From the NCBI RefSeq assembly GCF_004354045.1, contig NZ_SMRT01000017.1, forward strand, positions 494 through 64,493: a stretch of DNA of 64,000 nucleotides, given 5' to 3'. Of the stretch, positions 16,343 through 24,509 are shown piece by piece (the first letter of the stretch is position 1; every line of letters begins with the position of its first letter). Position numbers and translations under genes: made by a program. The DNA comes from Paenibacillus piri (GTDB lineage Bacteria; Bacillota; Bacilli; Paenibacillales; NBRC-103111). A model generated the notes under the pieces. The model was not told the DNA's origin and searched no databases. It saw only the letters and a list, made by a program, of their open reading frames with translations.

Positions 16343-17443
16343 TTATAAAATTTTTTGCGTCGATTCCCGAATAACCAGCTTCGGCTCGAACGTCACGCCC
16401 GCAGGTTCGCTGCCATTCCTGCCTTCGATCATATCGGTCAGCAGCTCGGCCGCACGGGTGCCCAGCTCGGTTTTCGGATGCGTAAGCGTCGTCAGCTTGA
16501 CTCCGGCCGCCGCGGCCAGCGAAGAATCGTCAAAGCCGACGATCGAAATATCGTTCGGTACGCTCAAGCCGGCTTGCTTCACTGCCTCAATCAACAGCAG
16601 CGCCAGCTCGTCGTTATAGCATACGAAGGCGGTTGGGCGAGCCTCCGGCTTCCCCGTCAGCATGGAAAGCGCCAGCTCGTACGGCTTTGTCCGCTTCTCC
16701 TCCGTCGTGTAATGAACTACGGCTTGCGGGAGCAGCGGGACCCGCTTCTCGTGATGCGCCTTGATGAAGCCTTTCAGCCGGTTGACGCCCTGCAGATCGT
16801 CCATTTTAAAAAATCCGGCGATTTTGCGGTGCCCCCATTCGATCAGATGCTCCGTCGCCTTGTAGCCTCCCGCCTCGTCATTTACTTTAATGTACGGACA
16901 ACTCATCTCCGCATACCGTTCGTTAATCATCAAATAAGGAACTTTTTCGTAATCGAGCGCCAGATAGCAGCTCAGATTCGGATTGCCCTCCGCGCTTTTC
17001 GTCGGCTCGATGATCAGCCCGCTGATGGGCTGGCTCATCATCATTTGCAGGCTTTCCCATTCCTTCGTTTTATCGTTATCCGTACTCGACAGCAGCATCC
17101 GGTAGCCGCGGTTTCTGAGCACCGCCTCCGCTCCGCGAACGATATGCGGGAAGATGTAATCGGAAATGTACGTCGTAACGATACCGATCGTTTGCGCGGG
17201 CTTGACCTTTCGGCTGTCCGGGCTGGATACGAACGTGCCTTTGCCTTGGATGCGTTGCAGCCATCCGTCCTTTTCCAGCTCGCCGAACGTTTGACGAACC
17301 GTTTGCCGGCTCATATGAAACAGCTCGGCGATCTCATGCTCCGTCGGCATTTGATCGTCCGGCTTCAGCCTTCCGGAATGAAACCACGATAAAATTTCAT
17401 GCTTTAACTGCATATATTTGGGAAGCTGTTTACGGTCCTTCAT
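16343..17443 (-). CDS. araR: arabinose operon repressor AraR (GntR-type HTH, LacI-type sensor)
   Basis: 366 residues. A GntR-type winged helix (about 8-72; MPTEHEIAELFHMSRQTVRQ, RIQGKGTFV) is joined to a LacI/PBP1 effector domain (AQTIGIVTTYISDYIFPHIVRG through TLTHPKTELGTRAAELL), the chimeric build special to AraR. The second of two adjacent ATGs (17443) is preferred by spacing from AGAGG. It lies upstream of araDBA on the same strand and has AraR-like boxes before its own gene, implying autoregulation. The local operators support the arabinose assignment. Confidence 0.94.
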   Translation of the reverse strand: MKDRKQLPKYMQLKHEILSWFHSGRLKPDDQMPTEHEIAELFHMSRQTVRQTFGELEKDGWLQRIQGKGTFVSSPDSRKVKPAQTIGIVTTYISDYIFPHIVRGAEAVLRNRGYRMLLSSTDNDKTKEWESLQMMMSQPISGLIIEPTKSAEGNPNLSCYLALDYEKVPYLMINERYAEMSCPYIKVNDEAGGYKATEHLIEWGHRKIAGFFKMDDLQGVNRLKGFIKAHHEKRVPLLPQAVVHYTTEEKRTKPYELALSMLTGKPEARPTAFVCYNDELALLLIEAVKQAGLSVPNDISIVGFDDSSLAAAAGVKLTTLTHPKTELGTRAAELLTDMIEGRNGSEPAGVTFEPKLVIRESTQKIL

Positions 17444-17476
17444 CATTCACCTCTAAAATTCCGCTGCTAATTTGCG

Positions 17477-17520
17477 ATTTGTACGGATTATTATATCATT
17501 GCTTTTCGTTGTATGTACAT
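17477..17520 (-). promoter_or_regulatory. AraR-like boxes upstream of araR
   Basis: Two partial matches to the AraR box: ATTTGTACGGAT (17477-17488) and GTTGTATGTACAT (17508-17520), 31 bp apart start to start. Between them the minus strand reads TATAAT (17490-17495 on the plus strand as ATTATA). Spaced boxes around a -10 are typical of cooperative AraR control, so araR is probably autoregulated. Confidence 0.7.
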
Positions 17521-17625
17521 ATGCGCCCGCAGCGCACTCTGACTGGCTCCAGCGGGAAAGTATGTCCGCATAGATTTGTGAAACCATAATACGAGCAAAT
17601 GATAAGAAATTATAGCATCTTATAT

Positions 17626-17650
17626 ATGATATGATACGATATGATATGAT
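17626..17650. repeat. five-unit pentanucleotide tandem repeat
   Basis: Five tandem 5-bp units (ATGAT x2, ACGAT, ATGAT x2) within an AT-rich stretch 37 bp upstream of the start of the SRPBCC gene. It overlaps the place where its promoter would be, so unit-number changes could alter expression. Confidence 0.6.
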
Positions 17651-17686
17651 TTAACTAAACCTTAAACGATGAAAGGAGTAATCAAG

Positions 17687-18157
17687 ATGACAACTCTAAA
17701 TCATGCTCCGGTGGTCAAGGCAGAAATGCTCATTCGCAGGTCGGTTGAAGAGGTGTTTGAAGCTTTTATCGATCCCGCCATTACTACTAAATTTTGGTTC
17801 ACCAAAAGCAGCGGAAGATTGGAAGAGGGCAAGCATGTCCGGTGGGAATGGGAAATGTACGGCGTTTCCGATGACGTCTATGTAACAGAAATTGAGCAAA
17901 ACAAGCGGATTCGGATTGAATCGTCGGACAGCACCAAGGTCGAGTGGATTTTTACTTCCCGGGCGAATGACGAAACCTTTTTGACCATTGTGAACTCAGG
18001 GTTTGCAGGAAATGGAGACGATATCGTAAATCATGCCATTGACTCGATGGGAGGATACACGATGGTGCTTTGCGGGCTCAAAGCTTTTCTTGAACATAAC
18101 ATCGTCTTAAATCTTGTAGCGGACAAGGCTCCTGACGCCCATGTTAAAGGGGAATAA
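17687..18157 (+). CDS. SRPBCC / AHSA1-domain (START-like) protein
   Basis: 156 residues. The sequence follows the AHSA1 pattern: RRSVEEVFEAFIDPAITTKFWFTKSSG near the N-terminus, a WEWEMYGV strand, then an ESSDSTKVEWIFTSRANDETFLTIVNSGF sheet and a long C-terminal helix (MGGYTMVLCGLKAFLEH). Such proteins bind small hydrophobic ligands or act as stress-linked folding factors; the function here is unknown. AAAGGAG 8 nt upstream fixes the start at 17687 rather than 17669. It is 3 bp from a DUF1801 gene, so the two are cotranscribed. The DNA is more AT-rich than the flanking clusters. Confidence 0.82.
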   Translation: MTTLNHAPVVKAEMLIRRSVEEVFEAFIDPAITTKFWFTKSSGRLEEGKHVRWEWEMYGVSDDVYVTEIEQNKRIRIESSDSTKVEWIFTSRANDETFLTIVNSGFAGNGDDIVNHAIDSMGGYTMVLCGLKAFLEHNIVLNLVADKAPDAHVKGE

Positions 18158-18160
18158 AAT

Positions 18161-18607
18161 ATGGCAGCAATTAAGAAAACGCCGGAAACAACCGGCAAGA
18201 AACCAGTGAAGCTGTCCGGTCATCAACAAGTAATTGAATTTCTAAACAATGTCGAGCACCCGCTGAAAAAGGAAATCGAGGAAGTTCGGAAAATCATTTT
18301 AAGCGCTAATGAACACATTACGGAGCATATAAAATGGAACGCGCCGAGTTTTTGTTACGACAATGAAGATCGAGTGACCTTTAATTTGCAAGGAAAAGGC
18401 TATTTTCGACTTGTTTTTCATTGCGGAGCCAAAATAAAAGATCATGCGGGGAAAGGCACTCTGTTTGAAGACTCCACGGGATTATTGGATTGGGTTGCCG
18501 CCGACAGAGCTATTATAAAATTAACCGATATGAGCGATGTGGAGGCTAAGAAAGAAAAGCTTGCCGCGGTTGTAGCGAAATGGATCGAAGCGACGAGATT
18601 CAGGTGA
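18161..18607 (+). CDS. DUF1801-domain protein
   Basis: 148 residues. A Lys-rich N-terminus is followed by a DUF1801 fold (YdhG-like): HPLKKEIEEVRKIILSANEHITEHIKWNAPSFCY, FNLQGKGYFRLVFHCGAK, then a C-terminal helix with SDVEAKKEKLAAVVAKWI. No catalytic motif is known for the family. It starts 3 bp after the SRPBCC stop. A second DUF1801-type gene lies at 19504. Confidence 0.8.
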   Translation: MAAIKKTPETTGKKPVKLSGHQQVIEFLNNVEHPLKKEIEEVRKIILSANEHITEHIKWNAPSFCYDNEDRVTFNLQGKGYFRLVFHCGAKIKDHAGKGTLFEDSTGLLDWVAADRAIIKLTDMSDVEAKKEKLAAVVAKWIEATRFR

Positions 18608-18758
18608 CGGGATTCAAGTGACGTGATAAGTCACGGGATCGAAGCAAGATTACATCTCGAAGTCAATGGAACGGACCTTCCCCTTTCTTTCACGGGAGTC
18701 GCAAAAGGTTCGCTCAACGTACGAGCAGGATAATAAAGGAGAAAGAAGTGACGACTCC

Positions 18759-19301
18759 ATGCTGACAGAACATCCTAGCATTATTCTAATTACAGGAATA
18801 ATGGCAAGCGGAAAATCAACCGTTGCTCAGCTGCTTTCCGAACGGTTCGAAAAATCGGTGCATCTGCGGGGAGATATTTTTCGGAGAATGATTGTTAATA
18901 ACCGCAAAGAGGTACAGCCCGACGCCGGACAAGACGAGTTGGACCAATTGCGGCTCCGGTATCGGCTGGCCGCACAGTGTGCGGATGCCTATTGTCAAGC
19001 CGGATTTACAGTCGTCGTTCAGGATGTCGTAATCGGTCCCATGCTGAACGATTTCATTGCCATGATCCAAAGCCGCCCCTTCTATACTGTAGTTCTTTGT
19101 CCGAGCTCGTCAGTCGTTGCACAAAGGGAAGCTGCCCGTTTAAAAAAAGGATACGGTGCTTGGACAGTGGATGAGTTGGACAGTTTGTTACGAAATGAAA
19201 CACCCCGAATCGGAATGTGGTTGGACTCATCCGAATTGACGCCTGAACAAACCGTTATTGAAATTTTGGCGAGATTGCAGGATGAGGCGCTGCTGTCATA
19301 A
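18759..19301 (+). CDS. P-loop kinase (AAA/zeta-toxin or CPT-like small phosphotransferase)
   Basis: 180 residues. Walker A GIMASGKST sits at about residues 13-21, followed by HLRGDIFRRM, a typical acceptor-site segment, and an FTVVVQDVVIGPML strand resembling Walker B. A basic lid region with R..KKGYGAW follows (LKKGYGAWTVDELDSLL). This build fits small kinases such as chloramphenicol phosphotransferase-like or gluconate-kinase-like enzymes; the substrate cannot be told. The ATG at 18759 is chosen because the motif starts right after it, though AAAGGAG is 17 nt away; an upstream start at 18666 is possible. Confidence 0.7.
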   Translation: MLTEHPSIILITGIMASGKSTVAQLLSERFEKSVHLRGDIFRRMIVNNRKEVQPDAGQDELDQLRLRYRLAAQCADAYCQAGFTVVVQDVVIGPMLNDFIAMIQSRPFYTVVLCPSSSVVAQREAARLKKGYGAWTVDELDSLLRNETPRIGMWLDSSELTPEQTVIEILARLQDEALLS

Positions 19302-19364
19302 GCGGTTCGACTAGTGTCTGTATGCAAACTGTACAATCCATTAAAAAGCAGTACAATTGAGCTT

Positions 19365-19421
19365 ATGAGACGCAGATACGAAATAAGCGATGAAGAGTGG
19401 AATGTCATTGAGCCGCTCTAA
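19365..19421 (+). pseudogene. N-terminal stub of an IS5-type transposase
   Basis: An ATG-started frame reads MRRRYEISDEEWNVIEPL then a stop. This is the conserved beginning of IS5/IS427-type transposases (helix with R.YE.SD..W..I.PL). Only 18 codons remain; the following DNA is the upstream region of the DUF1801 gene at 19504. It marks an old insertion that was nearly erased. Confidence 0.7.
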
Positions 19422-19503
19422 CCCTGAACGATTCCGGAAATCAAATATATCAGGCAGTTGCCTGATTAAACAAATACAGTCAAAATTTGAGGGGTGTCGC
19501 TCG

Positions 19504-20097
19504 ATGACAAATAGCAGAATGAATCCCAAGGTTGATGAATATTTAAGTAAATCCAAAAAGTGGAAGAAAGAATATGAGAAGTTGAGAAATATCGTTCTTG
19601 ACTGTGAGCTGACCGAAGAATTTAAGTGGATGCATCCTTGTTACACGTTTGAGAAAAAAAACATCGTTTTAATACATGGATTTAAAGAATACTGTGCGCT
19701 TCTGTTTCACAAAGGCGTCTTGTTGCAGGATGCCCATGGGATTCTAATCCAACAAACGGAGAATGTACAGGCGGCGCGCCAGATTCGGTTCACCAATGTT
19801 CAAGAAATAGTTGAAATGGAAACCATTCTGAAAGCCTATATTTATGAAGCCATTGAAGTTGAAAAAGCCGGTTTGGAAGTGAATTATAAGAAAACGACAG
19901 AATTCGTAATTCCTGAACAATTTCAAAATAAACTCGATGAAATCCCTGCCTTGAAAACTGCTTTTGAAGCATTGACGCCGGGACGGCAAAGAGCATACAT
20001 TCATTATTTTTCTGAACCCAAACAATCCAAAACTCGAGAGTCAAGGGTTGAAAAATATATGCAGCAAATTCTCAATGGAAAGGGATTAAATGATTAG
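19504..20097 (+). CDS. YdeI-like DUF1801/OmdA-domain protein
   Basis: 197 residues. N-terminal DUF1801-like part (NPKVDEYLSKSKKWKKEYEKLRNIVL, EEFKWMHPCYTF, VLIHGFKEYCALLFHKG) and a C-terminal OmdA/YdeI part (IPEQFQNKLDEIPALKTAFEALTPGRQRAYIHYFSEPKQ, KTRESRVEKYMQQILNGKG). The family is linked with cell-envelope stress in some bacteria, but the function is unproven. GAGGGGTG 7 nt upstream fixes the start at 19504. The gene is AT-rich and stands in the accessory patch between the ara and Gfo/Idh clusters. Confidence 0.85.
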   Translation: MTNSRMNPKVDEYLSKSKKWKKEYEKLRNIVLDCELTEEFKWMHPCYTFEKKNIVLIHGFKEYCALLFHKGVLLQDAHGILIQQTENVQAARQIRFTNVQEIVEMETILKAYIYEAIEVEKAGLEVNYKKTTEFVIPEQFQNKLDEIPALKTAFEALTPGRQRAYIHYFSEPKQSKTRESRVEKYMQQILNGKGLND

Positions 20098-20192
20098 CTT
20101 TTATCCAAACCATTGCGGTTGCACGTACCGGCCAGCATATGCAGCTTATTAATCTGCACGCCGGCACCATATCCGTCGCACACGACATGATG
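20094..20192 (-). pseudogene. 3' fragment of a chloramphenicol acetyltransferase-like gene
   Basis: On the minus strand the frame reads HHVVCDGYGAGVQINKL and 15 more residues to a TAA. HHxxxDG is the catalytic motif of CatA-type chloramphenicol acetyltransferases and related acyltransferases, followed as usual by an amphipathic helix. The frame begins exactly at the end of the MITE at 20193, so roughly 190 upstream codons are missing. It also overlaps the last few bases of the plus-strand DUF1801 gene. Confidence 0.6.
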
Positions 20193-20355
20193 AAGAGGCT
20201 GTCCCAAAAATCATTTTCGGATTTTTGAACTCCCACTCTGACATGAATCTGCATGCGAAAAGACGCCTCCTTCCCCACTCGTCGGTGGTTCCGGGGGCGT
20301 CTTTGCTATTGGTGGGACTGGCTCACTCACGGATCCCCTTTTGGGACAGCCTCTT
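20193..20355. repeat. MITE-like element, family B, copy 2
   Basis: 163 bp. Perfect terminal inverted repeats AAGAGGCTGTCCCAAAA / TTTTGGGACAGCCTCTT, interior hairpin with AGACGCCTCC pairing with GGGGGCGTCT (one wobble) and a following TTT. It has the same layout as 3517-3674 in reverse orientation. It lies between the convergent genes ending at 20097 and 20388 and cuts the acetyltransferase-like fragment. Confidence 0.82.
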
Positions 20356-20387
20356 CGTATTTTCCGTTATAACCTTTCGGTAAGGTT

Positions 20388-21380
20388 CTAGAACGTAACG
20401 ACCCGGTTCTCGTCTGCGGAGATGACCGCCTTCAAGCATGCTTCGGTCACGTAGAACGATTGCTCGGCGCTCACGAGGCATGTGCCGGTTCCGGCAATTT
20501 GCCTTACGAAATCCGCAAAAATGTCCGCCTTCGGCAGCAGCGGCAGCTCCCGCTCGCCTTCTTGTTCCCCGTTGATCAGCAGCACCTGCCCGCCGCGAAC
20601 CTCGAGTACTCCCTCTGTTCCGGCGATCCGGATGCGGTCGTCGCCATGCGTCGGCGCCGCGGCCGGGCGTAAATAATCGATACTGACCGTTGCCGCAATT
20701 TGACCGGACATCGTGAATTGGCAAGCGGCCGACATTTCCAGCTCGCCGTTCCCTTGGTTATGCATCGCGGAATGCGAGGCATAGACGGTTTCGAACCGGG
20801 CGCCGCTAAACCAGTGCACCCAATCGATCGCATGGCTTCCAACCCACGGAATCGTGCCTCCGTAAGTCTCACGCCGCTTGAAATGCTCGCCCCGGCTGCC
20901 GAGCCGGTACGACTTTTGCGCATGCATCAGCCGGATCCCGCCGACGGCCCCGTCCCGAACCGCATGCCATGCCGTATAAAAAGCGGGATTGTAACGGATC
21001 CCGAACATCGCCGCCAGCTGCGCCCCGCCGGCATTGCGGTATGCCTCCCGCAGCATCGCCAAGTCGTCAAGCGACGTCGCCACCGGCTTTTCCACGAACA
21101 CGTGAATCCCTCTGCGCAAAGCTTCTGCGGCGATTTTCGCATGGTCATGGAAAAAGCAGGCTACGGCGACGACATCGGGCCTGGCTTTGTCCAACAGTTC
21201 GCGATAATCGGCATACACGGTCGGCTCATGGCCTTCCCGTGCCGCTCTCTCCGTGAGCTTCCCGATCGGCTCGCCCTCGGAGCCCGGCGAAACGCCGACA
21301 AGACGAACCTCGGGCAATTCCCGAAGTCCGTCCATTACATAGTTGATATGGCCTGTCGAACCGATAATGGCTAATTGCAA
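20388..21380 (-). CDS. Gfo/Idh/MocA-family oxidoreductase
   Basis: 330 residues. N-terminal Rossmann fold (QLAIIGSTGHINYVMDGL, GSTGH in place of the usual GxGxxG) and the FVEKPVATS motif whose lysine is catalytic in the family. The C-terminal sheet domain includes GGTIPWVGSHAIDWVHWFSG with a His likely in the active site. The start is taken as TTG at 21380, with GGGGGTGA 7 nt upstream and 7 bp after the preceding gene's stop; no ATG fits the fold start. It would oxidise or reduce a sugar or inositol-like compound with NAD(P). It is coupled to a second Gfo/Idh gene. Confidence 0.87.
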   Translation of the reverse strand: MQLAIIGSTGHINYVMDGLRELPEVRLVGVSPGSEGEPIGKLTERAAREGHEPTVYADYRELLDKARPDVVAVACFFHDHAKIAAEALRRGIHVFVEKPVATSLDDLAMLREAYRNAGGAQLAAMFGIRYNPAFYTAWHAVRDGAVGGIRLMHAQKSYRLGSRGEHFKRRETYGGTIPWVGSHAIDWVHWFSGARFETVYASHSAMHNQGNGELEMSAACQFTMSGQIAATVSIDYLRPAAAPTHGDDRIRIAGTEGVLEVRGGQVLLINGEQEGERELPLLPKADIFADFVRQIAGTGTCLVSAEQSFYVTEACLKAVISADENRVVTF

Positions 21381-21387
21381 AACCGGC

Positions 21388-22599
21388 TCACCCCCTGAAT
21401 TCCCGGTAGCCGGCAAAATCGACGTGCTTCGCCGGCGCCGCCCAGGCCGTGCCCGTCTCCGACGGCAGCTTCCACTCGTCGAAGCAGCGTTTCAGCGTAT
21501 CTGCCAAGCCTTCGACCCATACCGCGTTCGTCTCGTCGTCCAGATGCACCAGCGATTCCGGGTAACCCGGCGCTTGCGGGATCGCATCCATGGCGGCGTT
21601 GACGGCCAGAAGCTGCGAATAGGCGGCCTCGAGTCCGCACGGAACTTGGCCGCTGCCCGAAACTATCGCGTCTATGCAGACGCGCAGCTTGTCTTCGGTT
21701 TGCGTTGTGCCCGTGCTGGCATACACTTTTTGCGAGCCGTCGTGAAATTCGGCCGTAATCCGGTTATCGTTAAGGCCTTCGGCGAATGTAATCGTCGCCC
21801 GTTCAAACTCAAAGTGAAAAATCGGGCCCTCATTGTCCAAAATCGTATGAGAGGTGTAAAAATAAATATCTGCTCCGTTATCCGTCTTCACCTTCATCGT
21901 ACACGTGTCGAAGGTTTCGATATCGTTCGCGCGGTACAGCTCGACGGTCGCGTTCAAGGGATTCGCGCTCCGATCGGTTGCGGGGCCGGTCAAATAAACC
22001 ATGTTATGCAAAAAGTGGGCGGTCGCATTATGCGCCACGCTGTCCAAAATCCATGCGCCTGACGCGCTTTTCCGCTTGCCCTTCCAGCCGCTTTGAAAAT
22101 ACGACAGCGCCCGTCTCCACAGGACAATCGATTTGAGCCGTTTCGGCTTTCCGTACAGCCCTGCCAAAATATCTTGCTTCAACGCCAAAATTTGATTGTT
22201 AAACGAGAGATTATAGCCTACGGCTACAAACTTGCCGCTCCGGTCGCGCGCCTCCATCATCGTTTGCGCTTCCTGGACGGTCGCGGCCAGCGGCTTTTCG
22301 CACAGGACATGGCTTCCATGCGACAAGGCGGTGCATACGTGCTGGCAGTGAAACTGGATCGGTGTCGAAATGATAGCCAGATCGGCTTGCGATTCCGCGT
22401 AAAAGCTTTCCATATCGGTATAAAACGGTATGCCTTTGTCTCTTAGCTGCTGCACATACCGGCAGCTGTCCGGGTTCACTTCAACGACGCCGGCAATAGA
22501 CGCCCTGTTGTCGTCCGCTTCCAGAAGATCTCTCACATAATTGTTCCCGTAACCGCCGATTCCAACTAATAAAATGGACACTTGTTTGTTCTCGATCAT
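21388..22599 (-). CDS. Gfo/Idh/MocA-family oxidoreductase
   Basis: 403 residues. Rossmann motif LLVGIGGYGNNYVRDLL, VEVNPDSCRYV after strand 2, HVLCEKPLAATV (EKP lysine), and a C-terminal domain with WILDSVAHNATAHFLHNMVYL. Start ATG 22599 with GGGGTGAC 6-7 nt upstream; the ATG at 22626 is not supported. It follows the AraC regulator by 30 bp and is followed by another Gfo/Idh, so the three form a unit. Paired Gfo/Idh genes often handle oxidation at one sugar carbon and re-reduction after rearrangement. Confidence 0.88.
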   Translation of the reverse strand: MIENKQVSILLVGIGGYGNNYVRDLLEADDNRASIAGVVEVNPDSCRYVQQLRDKGIPFYTDMESFYAESQADLAIISTPIQFHCQHVCTALSHGSHVLCEKPLAATVQEAQTMMEARDRSGKFVAVGYNLSFNNQILALKQDILAGLYGKPKRLKSIVLWRRALSYFQSGWKGKRKSASGAWILDSVAHNATAHFLHNMVYLTGPATDRSANPLNATVELYRANDIETFDTCTMKVKTDNGADIYFYTSHTILDNEGPIFHFEFERATITFAEGLNDNRITAEFHDGSQKVYASTGTTQTEDKLRVCIDAIVSGSGQVPCGLEAAYSQLLAVNAAMDAIPQAPGYPESLVHLDDETNAVWVEGLADTLKRCFDEWKLPSETGTAWAAPAKHVDFAGYREFRG

Positions 22600-22629
22600 C
22601 AGCCCGTCACCCCTACTATGATTCATCGA

Positions 22630-23442
22630 TCAGCTTTTATTTTGCTGCCTGAACATATTTGGAGACATATTCACACTATTTTTGAATGCCCGGTAAAATG
22701 TCGGCAGCGTTTCATACCCAACCTCAAAGCATATCGACACGATATCCTTGTCCGTTTCAATAAGCAGCTTTTTGGCCAGACTAATCCGGACCTCCGTTAA
22801 ATATTGAATCGGCGTGATCCGGTACTGGTCCTTGAAAATATTGTTGACATGCCGGGCTCCGATTCCCAGCCTGGCGGCTATATCGCCTGCATTCAACGGT
22901 TCGAAGTAGTGCCTGTCGATGTAGCTGCGAATCCGATCCGCGCGCAAGCTGTTCGAATCCGTCACCAGCGCCGATTGGCGCGAGCGTGCCAGCGCCAGCA
23001 ATATTTCAAGCATATAAATTTGCAGCGCCCAATCCCCGAGCTCGTCCTGATGGGATTGCTCGAACAGCATTTTTCGCAGCAGCTGTCTTAAATCGGCCGC
23101 CGCAAACGGATTTAACTGCAAAAATGCGGATGACGTAAAGCAGGCATGCAGCAGGCCCGTACGGGCATGCGAATCAATCGCCGTCTCCTCAAAAGCGAGC
23201 ACAAGCAGCGTCAGCTTCGATTCGGAAAATACGGAATGATTCGAATGCGGCACGATCAGCGCGACGCTGTCCTGTTTAAAATCATACCTTTTATTGTCCA
23301 GCGTAATGGTTCCTTCGCCTTCCAGCGCATATAAAATTTGATGGATGGAATGATGATGCTCGTCGACGATGTCGCCGTCAAGATGCTTGCTTTCGTATAA
23401 CTGGATACCGCCCAAATGCAGTTCAATCCTTTTCAGCTTCAT
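22630..23442 (-). CDS. AraC-family transcriptional regulator (cupin sensor)
   Basis: 270 residues. An N-terminal cupin-like sensor (VDEHHHSIHQILYALEGEGTITLDNKRY, about 22-50) precedes a C-terminal double helix-turn-helix (LNAGDIAARLGIGARHVNNIFKDQYRITPIQYLTEVR and DIVSICFEVGYETLPTFYRAFKN). Start ATG 23442 with GGGGG 7 nt upstream. Being placed between the 23.7-26.8 kb operon and two Gfo/Idh genes, it probably activates one or both in response to their sugar. Confidence 0.9.
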   Translation of the reverse strand: MKLKRIELHLGGIQLYESKHLDGDIVDEHHHSIHQILYALEGEGTITLDNKRYDFKQDSVALIVPHSNHSVFSESKLTLLVLAFEETAIDSHARTGLLHACFTSSAFLQLNPFAAADLRQLLRKMLFEQSHQDELGDWALQIYMLEILLALARSRQSALVTDSNSLRADRIRSYIDRHYFEPLNAGDIAARLGIGARHVNNIFKDQYRITPIQYLTEVRISLAKKLLIETDKDIVSICFEVGYETLPTFYRAFKNSVNMSPNMFRQQNKS

Positions 23443-23672
23443 AATAAAGCCCCCAAAACGCCCGAATATTAATGATATACCCATCTTACCGTTTTGGGGG
23501 CAAGCTCACAAGTATGTTTCTTTACAACCAGGGATAAGCGGCTTCTCCGTCGTAACGTAAGCGTAAGCGATTGTCGCGGTTGTACGAAGCATGTATGAAT
23601 GTTCATATACTTGCAGCCAAGCCAAGTACACGCCATTCACAAACGTGAAGCGTGTACTCGTATCGTCTTATG

Positions 23673-24494
23673 TCAGCAGTGTTCCAAATAACGCTCTTTC
23701 ATCAGCGCCAGCACTTCGTCGCCCGGCATATCCCAAATCGTCTGGTTAAAAATTTCAACTTCGATCGGCCCGTTATAGCCTGCCGCTTCAACGGCATGTC
23801 GGATACGGCTCAGCTCGATCACACCGTCGCCCATCATCCCGCGGCCAAGCAGCAAATCCGGAACCGGAACGAGCCAGTCGGAAACGTGGAAGCCGCGGAT
23901 GCGGTCGCCTGCGCGGGCAATTTCCGTATACAGCTCAGGGTCCCACCATACGTGGAACACGTCGACGACAACGCCGACATCCTCCTTGTTAAACTTCTCG
24001 GCAAGCGTATTGGCTTGCCCCAGCGTAACGATTACCGAACGCTCTGCGGCATACATCGGATGAAGCGGCTCGATACCGAGCTTGACCCCGTGTTGGCGGG
24101 CAAACGGGATTAACTTCTCGATACCCTCCTCCACATATTGGCGGGCAGTCGCAATATCTTTGTCCGCGGAAGGACCGCAGACGAGCACGAGCACCTCCGC
24201 GCCCAGCTCGGCGGCTTCCTCCACCGCCCGGCGGTTATCGTCCAGCCTGGCTTCGCGTTCGACCGCTGTCGCCGCCGGGAAATATCCGCCGCGGCACAGG
24301 CTCGATACTTTCAGGCCCGCATCGCGAATATAGCGGCGGCTTTCAGCCAACCCCGCTTCGGCGACCTTGTTGCGCCATGGCGCTATCCATGGAATGCCGG
24401 CGCGAACGCTGCCTTCCACCGCTTCGCGCAAGCTCCACCGGTCTGTCGTAATCTGGTTCAAGCTAAGACGGTCAAAATTTTGCAGTTTTCCCAT
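23673..24494 (-). CDS. sugar phosphate isomerase/epimerase (AP_endonuc_2 TIM barrel)
   Basis: 273 residues. TIM-barrel landmarks: LSLNQITTDRW start, VKLGIEPLHPMY (metal-site Glu), VGVVVDVFHVWWDPEL (Asp and His), IRGFHVSDWLVP, IEVEIFNQTIW (late Glu). AAGGGAGG 9 nt upstream of the ATG. Third gene of an operon after a Gfo/Idh oxidoreductase and a DUF993 protein; 15 bp separate it from the latter. It probably isomerises or epimerises the oxidised sugar made by the dehydrogenase. Confidence 0.88.
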   Translation of the reverse strand: MGKLQNFDRLSLNQITTDRWSLREAVEGSVRAGIPWIAPWRNKVAEAGLAESRRYIRDAGLKVSSLCRGGYFPAATAVEREARLDDNRRAVEEAAELGAEVLVLVCGPSADKDIATARQYVEEGIEKLIPFARQHGVKLGIEPLHPMYAAERSVIVTLGQANTLAEKFNKEDVGVVVDVFHVWWDPELYTEIARAGDRIRGFHVSDWLVPVPDLLLGRGMMGDGVIELSRIRHAVEAAGYNGPIEVEIFNQTIWDMPGDEVLALMKERYLEHC

Positions 24495-24509
24495 CTTGAA
24501 ATCCCTCCC

